Positions 17,683 through 26,350 of a stretch of DNA of 64,000 nucleotides are shown piece after piece; within the stretch, counting starts at the first letter, position 1; every line of letters begins with the position of its first letter. The position numbers were made by a program, and so were the translations under genes. The notes beneath the pieces were generated by a model. That model was not told where the DNA came from. It ran no database searches and worked only from the letters and a program-made list of their open reading frames with translations. The stretch is from Micavibrio sp. UBA7657 (GTDB taxonomy: Bacteria > Pseudomonadota > Alphaproteobacteria > Micavibrionales > Micavibrionaceae): assembly GCA_002483465.1 (NCBI GenBank), contig DLHX01000018.1:70307-134306 (forward strand), in the 5' to 3' direction.

Positions 17683-18014
17683 AAGAAGGCGACCTTTACT
17701 ACAGCGAGAACGGATATTAAGCCGACGATTACGAAGGCGATGCATTTCGCCGTCATCGAGGCTTTCAGAACGCCGGGTGCGTGGACGTAATCCTCGAGGA
17801 TTTCATGGACGCCGAGCATGCCGTGATAAAACGTGACGACGATGAGCGCGATCATGAACACGGCGTTGACGGGGCTTTGCAACCACGCGCGAAAAACTTC
17901 GTAAGGCGCACCGATCAGGCCGAGAATATTCAGGATGAACCAGATGCATAGCGGGATGGCGGCGATGGCCGTGAAGCGGAGAATTTTCCAGTGTTTTACA
18001 GCGTCAAGAGCCAT
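17679..18014 (-). CDS. sdhD: Succinate dehydrogenase membrane anchor SdhD
   Basis: 111 residues with three membrane helices (about 17-36, 48-72 and 87-110). The second helix and its end contain FYHGMLGVHEILEDYVH, where the histidine is the likely heme b ligand and the Asp-Tyr pair sits near the quinone site. Together with SdhC it anchors complex II and binds quinone. It starts 9 bp after sdhC and overlaps the sdhA start. Confidence 0.93.
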   Translation of the reverse strand: MALDAVKHWKILRFTAIAAIPLCIWFILNILGLIGAPYEVFRAWLQSPVNAVFMIALIVVTFYHGMLGVHEILEDYVHAPGVLKASMTAKCIAFVIVGLISVLAVVKVAFL

Positions 18015-18023
18015 TACGTTTTC

Positions 18024-18407
18024 CTAATTATAAACTTCGTACCATGTGGCGGCAGTCGCCAGCGTGGTGAGCAGCAACACCACATAGCCCGAGGTGTAGG
18101 CTTGTTTGAGTTTAAAGCCGCGCCCGGTGTCCCAGATCAAATGACGGACGCCGTTGAAGAGGTGGTAATAGAACGCAACCGACCAGCCGAACATCATGAA
18201 GATGCCAAGCGGCGAGCGGATGAAATTCATGGCGATGTTGTATTGCTCTTCACCCAACGCAGCGGCGACCAGCCACCAGGCGATCATCAAACCGCCTATG
18301 CTCAGCGCGGCGCCGGTCATGCGGTGCAAAATCGACAAAATAGCCAGAAGCGGCAGGCGGTAAACCTGAAGATGCGGCGAGAGTGGCCTGTTGCTGTTGG
18401 CGGACAT
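18024..18407 (-). CDS. sdhC: Succinate dehydrogenase cytochrome b556 subunit SdhC
   Basis: 127 residues with three membrane helices. The N-terminal RPLSPHLQVYRLPLLAILSI and the motif SILHRMTGAALSIG are typical of SdhC, as is HLFNGVRHLIWDTGRGF, which holds a heme-ligand histidine. It forms the cytochrome b part of complex II with SdhD. It is the first sdh gene; asd lies upstream on the same strand with an 83-bp gap, so a separate promoter may lie there. Confidence 0.95.
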   Translation of the reverse strand: MSANSNRPLSPHLQVYRLPLLAILSILHRMTGAALSIGGLMIAWWLVAAALGEEQYNIAMNFIRSPLGIFMMFGWSVAFYYHLFNGVRHLIWDTGRGFKLKQAYTSGYVVLLLTTLATAATWYEVYN

Positions 18408-18490
18408 CTGATTTCTTTCAAGGCGCGCAGAACCGAAGGGCCCTGAGCACCCTTATAATAGGTTTTTTCCCTGTGAAATCAATGGGGGCT

Positions 18491-19516
18491 TTAGGCCGCG
18501 ACGCGGGCTTTCAACTGCTTTTTTACCAGCAATTCCGCGATTTGGACGGCATTGAGGGCCGCGCCCTTGCGGAGGTTGTCGGACACGCACCAGAAATTCA
18601 GGCCGTTTTCGACCGATATGTCCTCGCGGATGCGGCTGACATAGACGTCGTCGTCGCCCTGCGTTTCGGCGGGCGTGGCGTAGGACAGCTCGTTGTCGGT
18701 GTCGATGACGGTGATGCCGGGCGCCTTGCGCAGGATTTTGCGCGCCTCGTCGGCGGAAATCTCGCGCTCGAACTCGACATTGACCATTTCCGAGTGACCG
18801 ATGAAGACGGGCACGCGCACGCACGACGCGCAAACCTTGATGTCGGACCCGAGAATTTTTTTTGTCTCGACCATCATCTTCCATTCTTCTTTCGTCATGC
18901 CGTCATCCATGAATTTGTCGATATGCGGGATGACGTTGAACGCGATCTGCTTCGGATAAACATCCGGCGTCGGCGTGGCATTCATGAAGATGCCCTTGGT
19001 CTGGTTGAACAGCTCGTCCATCGCGGCCTTGCCGGTGCCGGACACGGACTGATACGTGGCCACAACAACGCGTTTGATTTTTGCGAAGTCATGGAGAGGC
19101 TTCAGCGCGACGACCATTTGAATTGTCGAGCAATTCGGCACGGCGATGATGTTACGTTTCACGTAGTCCTTGATCGCGTCCGGGTTTACTTCCGGCACGA
19201 TCAGGGGGATATCCGGCTCCATGCGGAACAGGCTGGTTTTATCGATGACGATGGCGTGTTTCGCCGCGCGCGGGACGAATTCTTTTGAAACGTCCGAGCC
19301 AGCCGCCGAGAAAACGATATCGGTGCCCTTGAAATCGAACGTGGCGAGATTTTGAACTTTCAGGTTTCTCTCGCCATAGGAGACTTCCTTGCCTACGGAA
19401 CGTGCCGAGGCCAGCGCGACGACTTCGTCGGCCGGGAAGTTGCGCTCGTCGAGGATCTTCAGAACTTCCGTCCCGACATTTCCGGTGGCGCCGACAACTG
19501 CGATTTTGTATCCCAT
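18491..19516 (-). CDS. asd: Aspartate-semialdehyde dehydrogenase
   Basis: 341 residues; reduces aspartyl phosphate to aspartate semialdehyde for lysine, diaminopimelate, threonine and methionine synthesis. The NADP-binding motif VVGATGNVGTEVL is at the N-terminus and the catalytic cysteine lies in AVPNCSTIQMVVAL. Other motifs are SAAGSDVSKEF and TYQSVSGTGKAAMDEL. The ATG at 19516 is chosen because GGAGAAG lies at the correct distance upstream; an ATG four codons earlier would put that site inside the gene. sdhC lies downstream on the same strand. Confidence 0.96.
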   Translation of the reverse strand: MGYKIAVVGATGNVGTEVLKILDERNFPADEVVALASARSVGKEVSYGERNLKVQNLATFDFKGTDIVFSAAGSDVSKEFVPRAAKHAIVIDKTSLFRMEPDIPLIVPEVNPDAIKDYVKRNIIAVPNCSTIQMVVALKPLHDFAKIKRVVVATYQSVSGTGKAAMDELFNQTKGIFMNATPTPDVYPKQIAFNVIPHIDKFMDDGMTKEEWKMMVETKKILGSDIKVCASCVRVPVFIGHSEMVNVEFEREISADEARKILRKAPGITVIDTDNELSYATPAETQGDDDVYVSRIREDISVENGLNFWCVSDNLRKGAALNAVQIAELLVKKQLKARVAA

Positions 19517-19519
19517 AAT

Positions 19520-19526
19520 CTTCTCC
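19520..19526 (-). promoter_or_regulatory. Ribosome-binding site deciding the asd start
   Basis: GGAGAAG on the minus strand ends three bases before ATG 19516, and its GGAG core is six bases from it. This supports 19516 over the ATG at 19528. Confidence 0.6.
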
Positions 19527-19542
19527 ATTTAACCGTCCCAGA

Positions 19543-19560
19543 CCCCGGCTTTCGCCGGGG
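19543..19560. repeat. Dispersed palindromic repeat, copy 2
   Basis: CCCCGGC-TTTC-GCCGGGG, followed by TGACGGG. It matches copy 1 with a variant outer stem pair and encodes the same PAKAG motif when read leftward. It lies in the 120-bp divergent gap between asd and the hybrid kinase, so it may be in the asd leader. Confidence 0.65.
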
Positions 19561-19636
19561 TGACGGGTAGTTGCAACTGTGATAGTCTAAAACCGGCTTT
19601 AAAGGCAAGGATTTCAAGCGGTTTTTCGACATTTCC

Positions 19637-21910
19637 ATGCAGGATTCCTCGATATACGACAATATTCCCCTCGCGGTCTGCGTGCTGCGTAAAAGCCGCA
19701 TGGGCAACGCTGTGCTCTATGCGAATGCCGCATTTGCCCATATGGCGGGTGCCGACAATCCCGGCCAGGTGAAGGGGCAGAATTTCGACGATGTCTGGCC
19801 GGACCTGGAGGCCTCCGTTTTCCTGAAAAAGCTTAAAAGCGTAACCCCGCCAAAAACTTACATCATGCCCGCCAGCCGGGTTTATAAAACCGGCAAGCGC
19901 TGGGTGAGTTTTGTGATCACCGAGGGCGCGTGGGACGGCGAAGAAGCCTTTGTTCTGTGGGGCGCGGATATTTCCGCGACCAAGGAGCATGAAGAGGAAC
20001 TGATCGCCGCCGTCGAGAAAGCCGACGCAATGGCGGAAATGAAATCGAATTTCCTGGCGACAATGAGCCATGAAATTAGGACACCGATGCAGACGATTTA
20101 CGGACTGCTGGAATTGATTGCCGATGAGCGCCCGGATGAGCGCATTAGCGCGATGGTCGGCACGGCGCAAAGCGCGGCTAGCGGGTTGCTCGAAATTCTT
20201 GATGATATTCTCGATCTCGCGAAAATGGACGCGAACAAGATGGAGCTCGACGTGTTTGAGGTTCCGGTCAGAACTCTCGTGCGGGGCATCCTCGAAGCGC
20301 TGGCGGTGAAGGTTCACGGCATCAATGTCGAGCTGAAAGACGATATCGCGGCGGATGTTCCCTTCGTCATCATCGGCGACCCGAAGCGATTGCGGCAGAT
20401 CATCATGAATCTGGCGGGGAACGCGCTGAAATTCACCAAGGACGGCAGTGTCACGGTGCGCGTCACGCGCGAGCTTAAGCATGTAACGGTTCCGGCGGGC
20501 AAACTGGGCTTACGTTTTGAGGTGGTCGATACGGGCATCGGCATGAGCCCGGAAACCTGTGCGAAATTATTCCAGTCCTTTATACAAGCGGACAATTCAA
20601 CCTCGCGGAAATATGGTGGCACAGGCCTGGGACTTTCGATCTGCCGAAAACTGACCGAACTGATGGGCGGAAAAATCGGCGTTACCAGCACAGAAGGCGA
20701 AGGATCGGTTTTCTGGTTTGAAATCCCGACCGAGGAAGTGGATGTCAATAAAACCACGATCGAGTTGCCCAAACTGGACGGCATTTCCGTTCTGTCGGTC
20801 GAAGATCACCCACGCGGCGCAAAAGAAATTGTAAACTCATTGCGCTCGATGGGTGCAACGGTCGAGAGCTGCCCTTCCTATATGGAAGGCTATCAGCTCG
20901 TGCAGCGCCGTCCGTTCGATGTCGCGGTGATCGACCAGGGATTGCCCGACGGCCTCGGCATCGACCTGATTAAAGAGATCATGCATATCCGCCCGAACAT
21001 AGGCCTCATCATGTATACGGTGCGCGACGATGTGGGATTGCAGCACAGTTTGCAGGCGCTCGGCGTGACGTATCTCACGAAACCTGCGAGCCGGGCCGGG
21101 CTCGGCGAAGCGGTGAAAAGCGCATCGAGCAAGGCAAGCCATATTAATATTGAAGGGCCGACGCGCCTGTTGATCGCCGAGGACACAATCAGCGTGCAGG
21201 AAATCCTGAAACGCCAGTTGCAGAAAGTCGGTGTCGAAGCCGATTTCGTTGAAAATGGGAAACAGGCGCTGGAAGCGCTGGAAACCGGCAAATACGGCAT
21301 CCTGGTCACCGATCTGCACATGCCGGGCATCGACGGTTATGGGTTGGTAGATGCCATTCGGAAGAAAGAAAAAACAGGCGGTGGGCATTTTCCGGTTATC
21401 GCCTTGACCGCAGATGTGCAGATGGCGCAGCGCGATGCCTATTTACGGCATGGGTTCGATGAATGTCTGCTCAAGCCGGTTTCGCTCGGCCAATTCAGGC
21501 GGCTATTGATACGCTGGGGGCTGCTGAAAGAAGTGCCGCCGGAACAAGCTGCCCTGCCCCGGCCTCAAATAAAGGCCAGGGCGGCGGTTGATAAGGCCGC
21601 GATGCGCGAGCTTATGGGCGCATTTGATGATAACGCGATTGAAATGCTGAATATGTTCAGCGACATGACCGCGCCGTTGATTGCGCGTCTTCAGAAGGCG
21701 CAGGACCAGAACGATTTTCACGACCTCAAGGAAGCGGCGCACAGCCTGAAGGGCGCGGCGCGCTCGGCCTGCTGCAATATTCTTGGCGATATGGCCAGCG
21801 AACTGCAGGAACGCGCGGAGAGGAAAAAACCGTCGGCGGAGCTGGTGCAGGAGATTGTCGCGGAATTCGCGCGCGCCGAGGCTGAAATCAAGACCCTGAA
21901 AGCGGATTAA
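19637..21910 (+). CDS. Hybrid histidine kinase, PAS-HisKA-HATPase-REC-REC-Hpt
   Basis: 757 residues with no membrane segment, so a cytoplasmic sensor. A PAS-like domain covers about 1-115. The phospho-accepting His145 lies in NFLATMSHEIRTPM. The ATPase domain (about 250-370) has NLAGNALKFT, DTGIGMS and GGTGLGLSICRKL. Two receiver domains follow: SVLSVEDHPRG/AVIDQGLPDG (about 383-500) and LLIAEDTISVQ/ILVTDLHMPGIDG (about 512-635). A C-terminal Hpt domain has its histidine in AAHSLKGAARSA. All phosphorelay modules are thus in one chain. Its stop overlaps the end of a convergent pseudopilin-like gene by 4 bp; a link with the pilus cluster is only positional. Confidence 0.93.
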   Translation: MQDSSIYDNIPLAVCVLRKSRMGNAVLYANAAFAHMAGADNPGQVKGQNFDDVWPDLEASVFLKKLKSVTPPKTYIMPASRVYKTGKRWVSFVITEGAWDGEEAFVLWGADISATKEHEEELIAAVEKADAMAEMKSNFLATMSHEIRTPMQTIYGLLELIADERPDERISAMVGTAQSAASGLLEILDDILDLAKMDANKMELDVFEVPVRTLVRGILEALAVKVHGINVELKDDIAADVPFVIIGDPKRLRQIIMNLAGNALKFTKDGSVTVRVTRELKHVTVPAGKLGLRFEVVDTGIGMSPETCAKLFQSFIQADNSTSRKYGGTGLGLSICRKLTELMGGKIGVTSTEGEGSVFWFEIPTEEVDVNKTTIELPKLDGISVLSVEDHPRGAKEIVNSLRSMGATVESCPSYMEGYQLVQRRPFDVAVIDQGLPDGLGIDLIKEIMHIRPNIGLIMYTVRDDVGLQHSLQALGVTYLTKPASRAGLGEAVKSASSKASHINIEGPTRLLIAEDTISVQEILKRQLQKVGVEADFVENGKQALEALETGKYGILVTDLHMPGIDGYGLVDAIRKKEKTGGGHFPVIALTADVQMAQRDAYLRHGFDECLLKPVSLGQFRRLLIRWGLLKEVPPEQAALPRPQIKARAAVDKAAMRELMGAFDDNAIEMLNMFSDMTAPLIARLQKAQDQNDFHDLKEAAHSLKGAARSACCNILGDMASELQERAERKKPSAELVQEIVAEFARAEAEIKTLKAD

Positions 21911-22704
21911 TCGGCGGAGGAGCAGTCGCGCTGGTCGGGCGGGCTATCGGTTGTTTCGTCGGCGTCAGTATCGCCGTTAAATACAGCTACCGTATCATTC
22001 ATGACCATCCAGAGACGGAAACAAACATCGCCCGCCGCGCATTCCAGGTCGCCGTCGCTGTCGAGTTCTTCGACGCCGCCAGTGGCATCGATTATGTCGG
22101 CTTCGCACTCGGCGAATTTTTCATCAAGCTTGGTGAGGGCCGTCACGAGAAAGGCGTCGCTTTTTGAAGTGGAGGTCCAGAAGAAGATGCCGTCGGCACC
22201 ATTATAATATTCCCACTCGCCGAATAATTCCGGTGGCGGCGGCAGAAATTTACCCTCTGCGCCGGTGAAAATCAGCTCGTGATCGTCATGATTGGGGCCC
22301 TCGCCCGGATTATTGCCAGGGCAGCGCAGATCGCGCACAAACGGGCCGTCGGCTTCGTCCGGGGTGGCATTCGTGTAAAAAGTCGAGGCCGGATTGATGG
22401 GATAATTCCTGCGCGCGCCGGGGTCGGTTCCGGTGGCATTCGTGCAATGGGCTTCCAGCGGCGCGGCGTCCTTGATGCAGCGGTCGCCCTTGGGATAGGA
22501 GAGCACGCATTCCTGAATGGCAGCACGGATGACGTTGGCCTGGCTTTCGACCTCTGTGAGCGTTTTAAACGTGTTCTGGGTTGAGGTCTGCTGGCTGGAA
22601 GGCTCCATGAAGGTAATGGTCAGGGCCGCCAGCAGGGCGATTGCGATTAGAATATAAACAAGCGCGCTTCCCTTTTCGTGTTTGCGGAAGCGCGGCTGTG
22701 CCAT
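21907..22704 (-). CDS. Pseudopilin-like protein 2
   Basis: 265 residues. A short basic leader ending KHEKG is followed by SALVYILIAIALLAALTITF, the pattern of a prepilin peptidase site (cleavage after Gly) and an N-terminal pilin helix. Position +5 is Tyr instead of the usual Glu. The C-terminal part is acidic, with about eight cysteines that could form disulfides. Length and the absent Glu5 suggest a minor or tip pseudopilin rather than a major pilin. It is the last gene of the leftward pilus-like cluster, 59 bp after pseudopilin-like protein 1. Confidence 0.65.
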   Translation of the reverse strand: MAQPRFRKHEKGSALVYILIAIALLAALTITFMEPSSQQTSTQNTFKTLTEVESQANVIRAAIQECVLSYPKGDRCIKDAAPLEAHCTNATGTDPGARRNYPINPASTFYTNATPDEADGPFVRDLRCPGNNPGEGPNHDDHELIFTGAEGKFLPPPPELFGEWEYYNGADGIFFWTSTSKSDAFLVTALTKLDEKFAECEADIIDATGGVEELDSDGDLECAAGDVCFRLWMVMNDTVAVFNGDTDADETTDSPPDQRDCSSAD

Positions 22705-22763
22705 GATTTCAATCCTGTGGAAGAGATGCGGGAAGGGACGAGAGCGTCCCTTCCCCGCGTGAC

Positions 22764-23495
22764 TTATTGCTCGATCAGAACGTGGTAGTAATAGTTGGCA
22801 CCGCCCTGCGAGAAGCAGCCGAAGGCCTGACCGTTGAGAGTGCTGGTCGTCGCATCGCCAATGGTCCCGCCGCTGCCGCCAGAGGCTAAAGCAGTTACAT
22901 GGGAACCACCGCCACCGAGCCTCGATGTGACATCAATACCAGTCTCAGCCACGGCGGTCGGGCCGATGCCAAGCTCGTCGTTGATCCTGTTACAGATAGC
23001 GGTTTCAACATTCGGCAGGATCGCCATGATTTCGACACTCGTCGCTGTTTCGTTGTCGTTGGCAGTCGGAGCAGTCGTTCCGACAAGAGCAACTTCGTTC
23101 TGCCCGTTAAATATCCAGGGCTGCGAACTGGATCCCGTCACGACGTTTTCAGGAGCCTCGACATATGTCGCGCCGCCGCCATCGGGGTGGAACACGCATC
23201 GTGAAGTTGATGTACAAGACGCGTAATCGGACGGCGGGTTAAACTGCAATTGATCTGCAGCAACGTTACTGGAAACCATCATGCGGATAATAGCCGTTCT
23301 GACCGATGAGGGGTACTGCGTGATCTGGGCACTGCTGATCAGGTTTGTTTCGTTACCCGCATCTCCGCCCCCGGACCTGCTTGACTGCGTTACAGCGTAT
23401 GATAGCGCTGCGAACAGGGCTACAGCGATAAGGATGAGGAAAAGAACGTTTCCTCTTTCCGTCTTACGCTGGCTGTTTTGGGTATTCTCGAGCAT
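22764..23495 (-). CDS. Pseudopilin-like protein 1
   Basis: 243 residues. The leader KTERG precedes NVLFLILIAVALFAALSYAV, again a prepilin-type cleavage site and hydrophobic helix, with Leu at +5 instead of Glu. The C-terminal part is rich in Ser, Thr, Gly and Ala, with cysteine pairs (CTSTSRC; later CNRI and CFSQ). GGAG lies seven bases before ATG 23495, which fixes the start over a longer frame. This could be the main subunit of the apparatus; no family is recognised beyond the N-terminal pattern. It lies 31 bp after the PilO-like gene. Confidence 0.68.
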   Translation of the reverse strand: MLENTQNSQRKTERGNVLFLILIAVALFAALSYAVTQSSRSGGGDAGNETNLISSAQITQYPSSVRTAIIRMMVSSNVAADQLQFNPPSDYASCTSTSRCVFHPDGGGATYVEAPENVVTGSSSQPWIFNGQNEVALVGTTAPTANDNETATSVEIMAILPNVETAICNRINDELGIGPTAVAETGIDVTSRLGGGGSHVTALASGGSGGTIGDATTSTLNGQAFGCFSQGGANYYYHVLIEQ

Positions 23496-23526
23496 GTATT
23501 TTCTCCGTTTAACTCTGATCACTATA

Positions 23527-24069
23527 TCATCCCGGCTTATCGACGGAAACCTTGTTAATCTTGAGGGCTGCCGCTAACGGGACCCTCTCACATTCGCGCC
23601 CCACGCACAATCTGTCAATGCTGACCCGCCAACCTGTACCCCCATTCTGGATATGGCCTATAGCCTCGCGGAACTGGCCGAAAGCAGCGGTATTTTCAGC
23701 TGTTACCAGAATAGACGCGCCATTCTCCTTAATCGAGAGGCCTGTGTAGATGGTTTTGATTTTATCAACAAATTCTGCGACTTCTTTAGGATTAACCGCA
23801 ACATCCTTGATGACGGGTACAATCGGCTTCAGAGCCTCGGCTTCCGCCAGTTTGGCCTTTAGTTCGGTCATTTTTTGCATCTGTATGGTTGCATAAAGCC
23901 CCAGCGCCCCGGCCGAGGCCCAGGCAATGCCGGCGATGACAAGCATACTCTGGCCCGCATGCTGCGGCAGCTTTTCAAGAAAAGCGTTAAGATCCTCGGA
24001 AACCTTGGGATCCGCATATTTCTTTAAACTGCGCCAATCGAACGATTTTAATGATTTGAAATCAATCAT
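23527..24069 (-). CDS. PilO-like single-pass assembly protein
   Basis: 180 residues: a cytoplasmic N-terminus of about 40, one membrane helix (about 41-62), a short coiled coil (MTELKAKLAEAEAL) and a small periplasmic alpha/beta domain with two cysteines (RLCVGRECERV). The layout matches alignment-complex proteins of the PilN/PilO/GspM type, which link the inner-membrane platform to the secretin. There is no strong sequence signature, so the call rests on topology and position. AAGG lies about eight bases before the ATG, and a TATAAT hexamer lies 37 bp upstream. Confidence 0.55.
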   Translation of the reverse strand: MIDFKSLKSFDWRSLKKYADPKVSEDLNAFLEKLPQHAGQSMLVIAGIAWASAGALGLYATIQMQKMTELKAKLAEAEALKPIVPVIKDVAVNPKEVAEFVDKIKTIYTGLSIKENGASILVTAENTAAFGQFREAIGHIQNGGTGWRVSIDRLCVGRECERVPLAAALKINKVSVDKPG

Positions 24070-24105
24070 TTATGCCTTACCCGACCCTATACTTCCCCAC
24101 TATGT

Positions 24106-24111
24106 ATTATA
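24106..24111 (-). promoter_or_regulatory. Candidate -10 element of an internal pilus-cluster promoter
   Basis: The minus strand reads TATAAT here, a perfect -10 hexamer in the 82-bp gap before the PilO-like gene, which would give a leader of about 30 bases. I see no good -35 hexamer. A short AGCTG/CAGCT stem at the end of the preceding gene (24139-24153) could separate the two units. Confidence 0.35.
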
Positions 24112-24151
24112 ACCTTTTATGCGTTAATTTCATCTGAAAGCTGAAAAACAG

Positions 24152-25129
24152 CTATTTTGAGTTCTTAATCCTGATACGCCCGTCTTTTTCATCGATTTTC
24201 GTGGGCTGGCCGAATTCTGCCGCGAAAGCCTTGGGAACCAGTGCCTCCCACTCGACCTTGCCGCCCTTAACTTCGTACCGCACCAGCGTGCCGTCCTTGG
24301 CCGCCAGCGCATCCAGCAACTCCTGGATGCGGACGATATGCTTGATGGTATCGCTCTGCATCGCGCTGTGCGCCTTGAGCATGAGTTCATTCGATGCCGC
24401 TTCAGTTTCCTGCTGCACACTGGTGAGGTCGCGTTGCGTGAAACCAGCACCGACCAAATTAACCACCAGCACAAGCGCCGCGATAAGCGCCACGAGCATA
24501 CCCGAGAACAGCAGCATCCGCGCTGTGGCGCGCGAAAGTTTTTCTGTCTTAAGTTGCTTGTTACGCCACGGCACGATATCGGCGACTTCAGGATTGATGG
24601 TGACAAAATTGGCGTCCATGCTTTGAACACGCGGCAAAATCGTACGCGAGGCGCCGAGGAAAACCTGCATGCGTCCGGTTTCAGGATCCCATCTTAAAGC
24701 TGAGGCGATACCTTCCTGTTCATACAGGTAAACCGTTTCGTGATCCCAATATTCGCTATTGCCGGGCAAAGCCGCGGCCAGCGGACACCAGCTGTGAGGG
24801 TTCGAAGCGAGCGCCATGGAAGGGCAGGCAAGATACCAGACCTTGCCGCTGTCGACAGAATAGCAAAAATGAACTTTCTCAGTGCCGCAGGCCTGGGCAG
24901 CGGCGTTCCACACCGCCTCCTCTTCCGTTCCGGGAATGTGCGGCACGGAGCCGCCGATAAGCTCGAAAGGAAGATAAGGGTAAAGTTCGCTGACAAAATC
25001 TTTGGCTTCGCCCGCAAGAAAATCGGACATGCCGGGACGCGGACGGGACATGCCGCTCCGCCCCTTCTTTTCGGAAGGCTTGCCTTTTTCAAAGGCGTCT
25101 TTGTCCTTCGCTCCAATGACCAAACTCAC
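24152..25129 (-). CDS. PilN-like bitopic pilus assembly protein
   Basis: 325 residues. About 205 residues precede a single membrane helix (ARMLLFSGMLVALIAALVLV), followed by a coiled-coil-prone segment (TSVQQETEAASNELMLKAHS) and a small C-terminal domain. The N-terminal part has several cysteines and aromatic residues but no Walker or actin-like motif. The arrangement suggests a PilM-PilN-like or type IVb PilO-like inner-membrane component; this is inferred from topology and from its place between the GspF-like and PilO-like genes. Its ATG overlaps the stop of the GspF-like gene by 4 bp. Confidence 0.55.
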   Translation of the reverse strand: MSLVIGAKDKDAFEKGKPSEKKGRSGMSRPRPGMSDFLAGEAKDFVSELYPYLPFELIGGSVPHIPGTEEEAVWNAAAQACGTEKVHFCYSVDSGKVWYLACPSMALASNPHSWCPLAAALPGNSEYWDHETVYLYEQEGIASALRWDPETGRMQVFLGASRTILPRVQSMDANFVTINPEVADIVPWRNKQLKTEKLSRATARMLLFSGMLVALIAALVLVVNLVGAGFTQRDLTSVQQETEAASNELMLKAHSAMQSDTIKHIVRIQELLDALAAKDGTLVRYEVKGGKVEWEALVPKAFAAEFGQPTKIDEKDGRIRIKNSK

Positions 25130-26346
25130 ATCGCTCCTTGCATCAAGCCGCCCATCATTGAGTCCATACTCATATTCATGACCGTCAGGGCGTAAATTGC
25201 AGAACCAAAAGCGACCGCGAGGAAGACGCCGGTGAGGGCGAAAGCCAGCCAGACGATGAGGGAATGTTTTGTCTTGGCGGCCTGCGAACGCATTTCAGAA
25301 ATAGACTCCATTACTGTAGCAACTTGGCCGAGGTCCGACAAGCTCGCCAATTCGAGGCGCTCGTTCCGGGTCAATGGCGCCCGGTCGAGGGCCGAACCCA
25401 GAGAAACGCCGCGACCGAGGTCTTTCAGGGATTCTTCCCAATACATGGCCACATCCGGGGCTGAAGAGGCTTCGGCGGATTGCTCCAGCGTGTCGTTAAT
25501 AGGCACCATTCCCCGTAACATACGGGCGGCGGCTGACATGGAGTCCGCGAAGGCCAGGTCGCGGAGATAGCCGCCAATCAAAGGAATGCGGCGTACAATG
25601 CGCGCTGTGGGCCAGTCTTTTTTGCCGCGGTTGACCCAGAACGAGAACACGCACCAGGCCATGAAAATACCCAGACCGACCGAAAACCAGATCAGGGTGT
25701 CCCATGTCATGCCGAGGCGCCAGACGACAAGATCGAATTTCGCCTTTTCGACAGGCTCGGTCGGGGGATTATCATTGAACCATTTCAAAACCATGTCCTT
25801 ACCGGACCAGAGCGACGTAACAATCGAGAACACGTCGAATGCCAGCCACCCCATGGTGCCCATGATCGCGCGGGCGTTTTTGCGTTTTTGCGTGATCGAG
25901 TGAATGGCGTGCGGAATACCTTCCACCAGGCGGTTCGCGCGTTCGGAACCTGCGAGAATGGCCAGCGTGCCGTGATCGAAAAGGTTCAGGGCCTTCAGCG
26001 CGTCGATAATCCCAAGACCCCGGGCAAGCGCTTCGCGCGCGGGCGCCATGATATTCTGGCGGCGAGGATTGGTCTCGGCCTGGATGATTTTCCACAGCGC
26101 AACGCCAGGCGATTGCGCAATCGAGCGAAACTGGATGCCGCGCAGGAGCTGGACCTGCCACCATGTGGAGCGCGCCAGTAAACGTTCCAGTGGCGAGCGC
26201 TCGTGCGGACGAATGGCGAGTGCGTAGCCGCCTTTCTTGGATATGGCATCGCGCACGTCCTCTTTGGAAGGAAGATAAAAAGATTCCGTCGCCCGTTTCG
26301 GACCGGATGTCGTCTCGTAAGCGATTTCAGCAACCCACTGCTGCAT
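25126..26346 (-). CDS. GspF/PilC-type inner-membrane platform protein
   Basis: 406 residues with two type II secretion F domains. The repeat motifs are visible as GLGIIDALKALNLFDHGTLAILAGSE and, in the second half, GRGVSLGSALDRAPLTRNERLE. Membrane segments lie near residues 150-170, 210-240 and 370-395. GspF/PilC proteins couple the cytoplasmic ATPase to pilin insertion or extraction. ATG 26346 is chosen; it lies just after the ATPase stop. The first part also has a basic region typical of T4b platform proteins, but I would not subtype it. Confidence 0.85.
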   Translation of the reverse strand: MQQWVAEIAYETTSGPKRATESFYLPSKEDVRDAISKKGGYALAIRPHERSPLERLLARSTWWQVQLLRGIQFRSIAQSPGVALWKIIQAETNPRRQNIMAPAREALARGLGIIDALKALNLFDHGTLAILAGSERANRLVEGIPHAIHSITQKRKNARAIMGTMGWLAFDVFSIVTSLWSGKDMVLKWFNDNPPTEPVEKAKFDLVVWRLGMTWDTLIWFSVGLGIFMAWCVFSFWVNRGKKDWPTARIVRRIPLIGGYLRDLAFADSMSAAARMLRGMVPINDTLEQSAEASSAPDVAMYWEESLKDLGRGVSLGSALDRAPLTRNERLELASLSDLGQVATVMESISEMRSQAAKTKHSLIVWLAFALTGVFLAVAFGSAIYALTVMNMSMDSMMGGLMQGAM

Positions 26347-26350
26347 GGAA

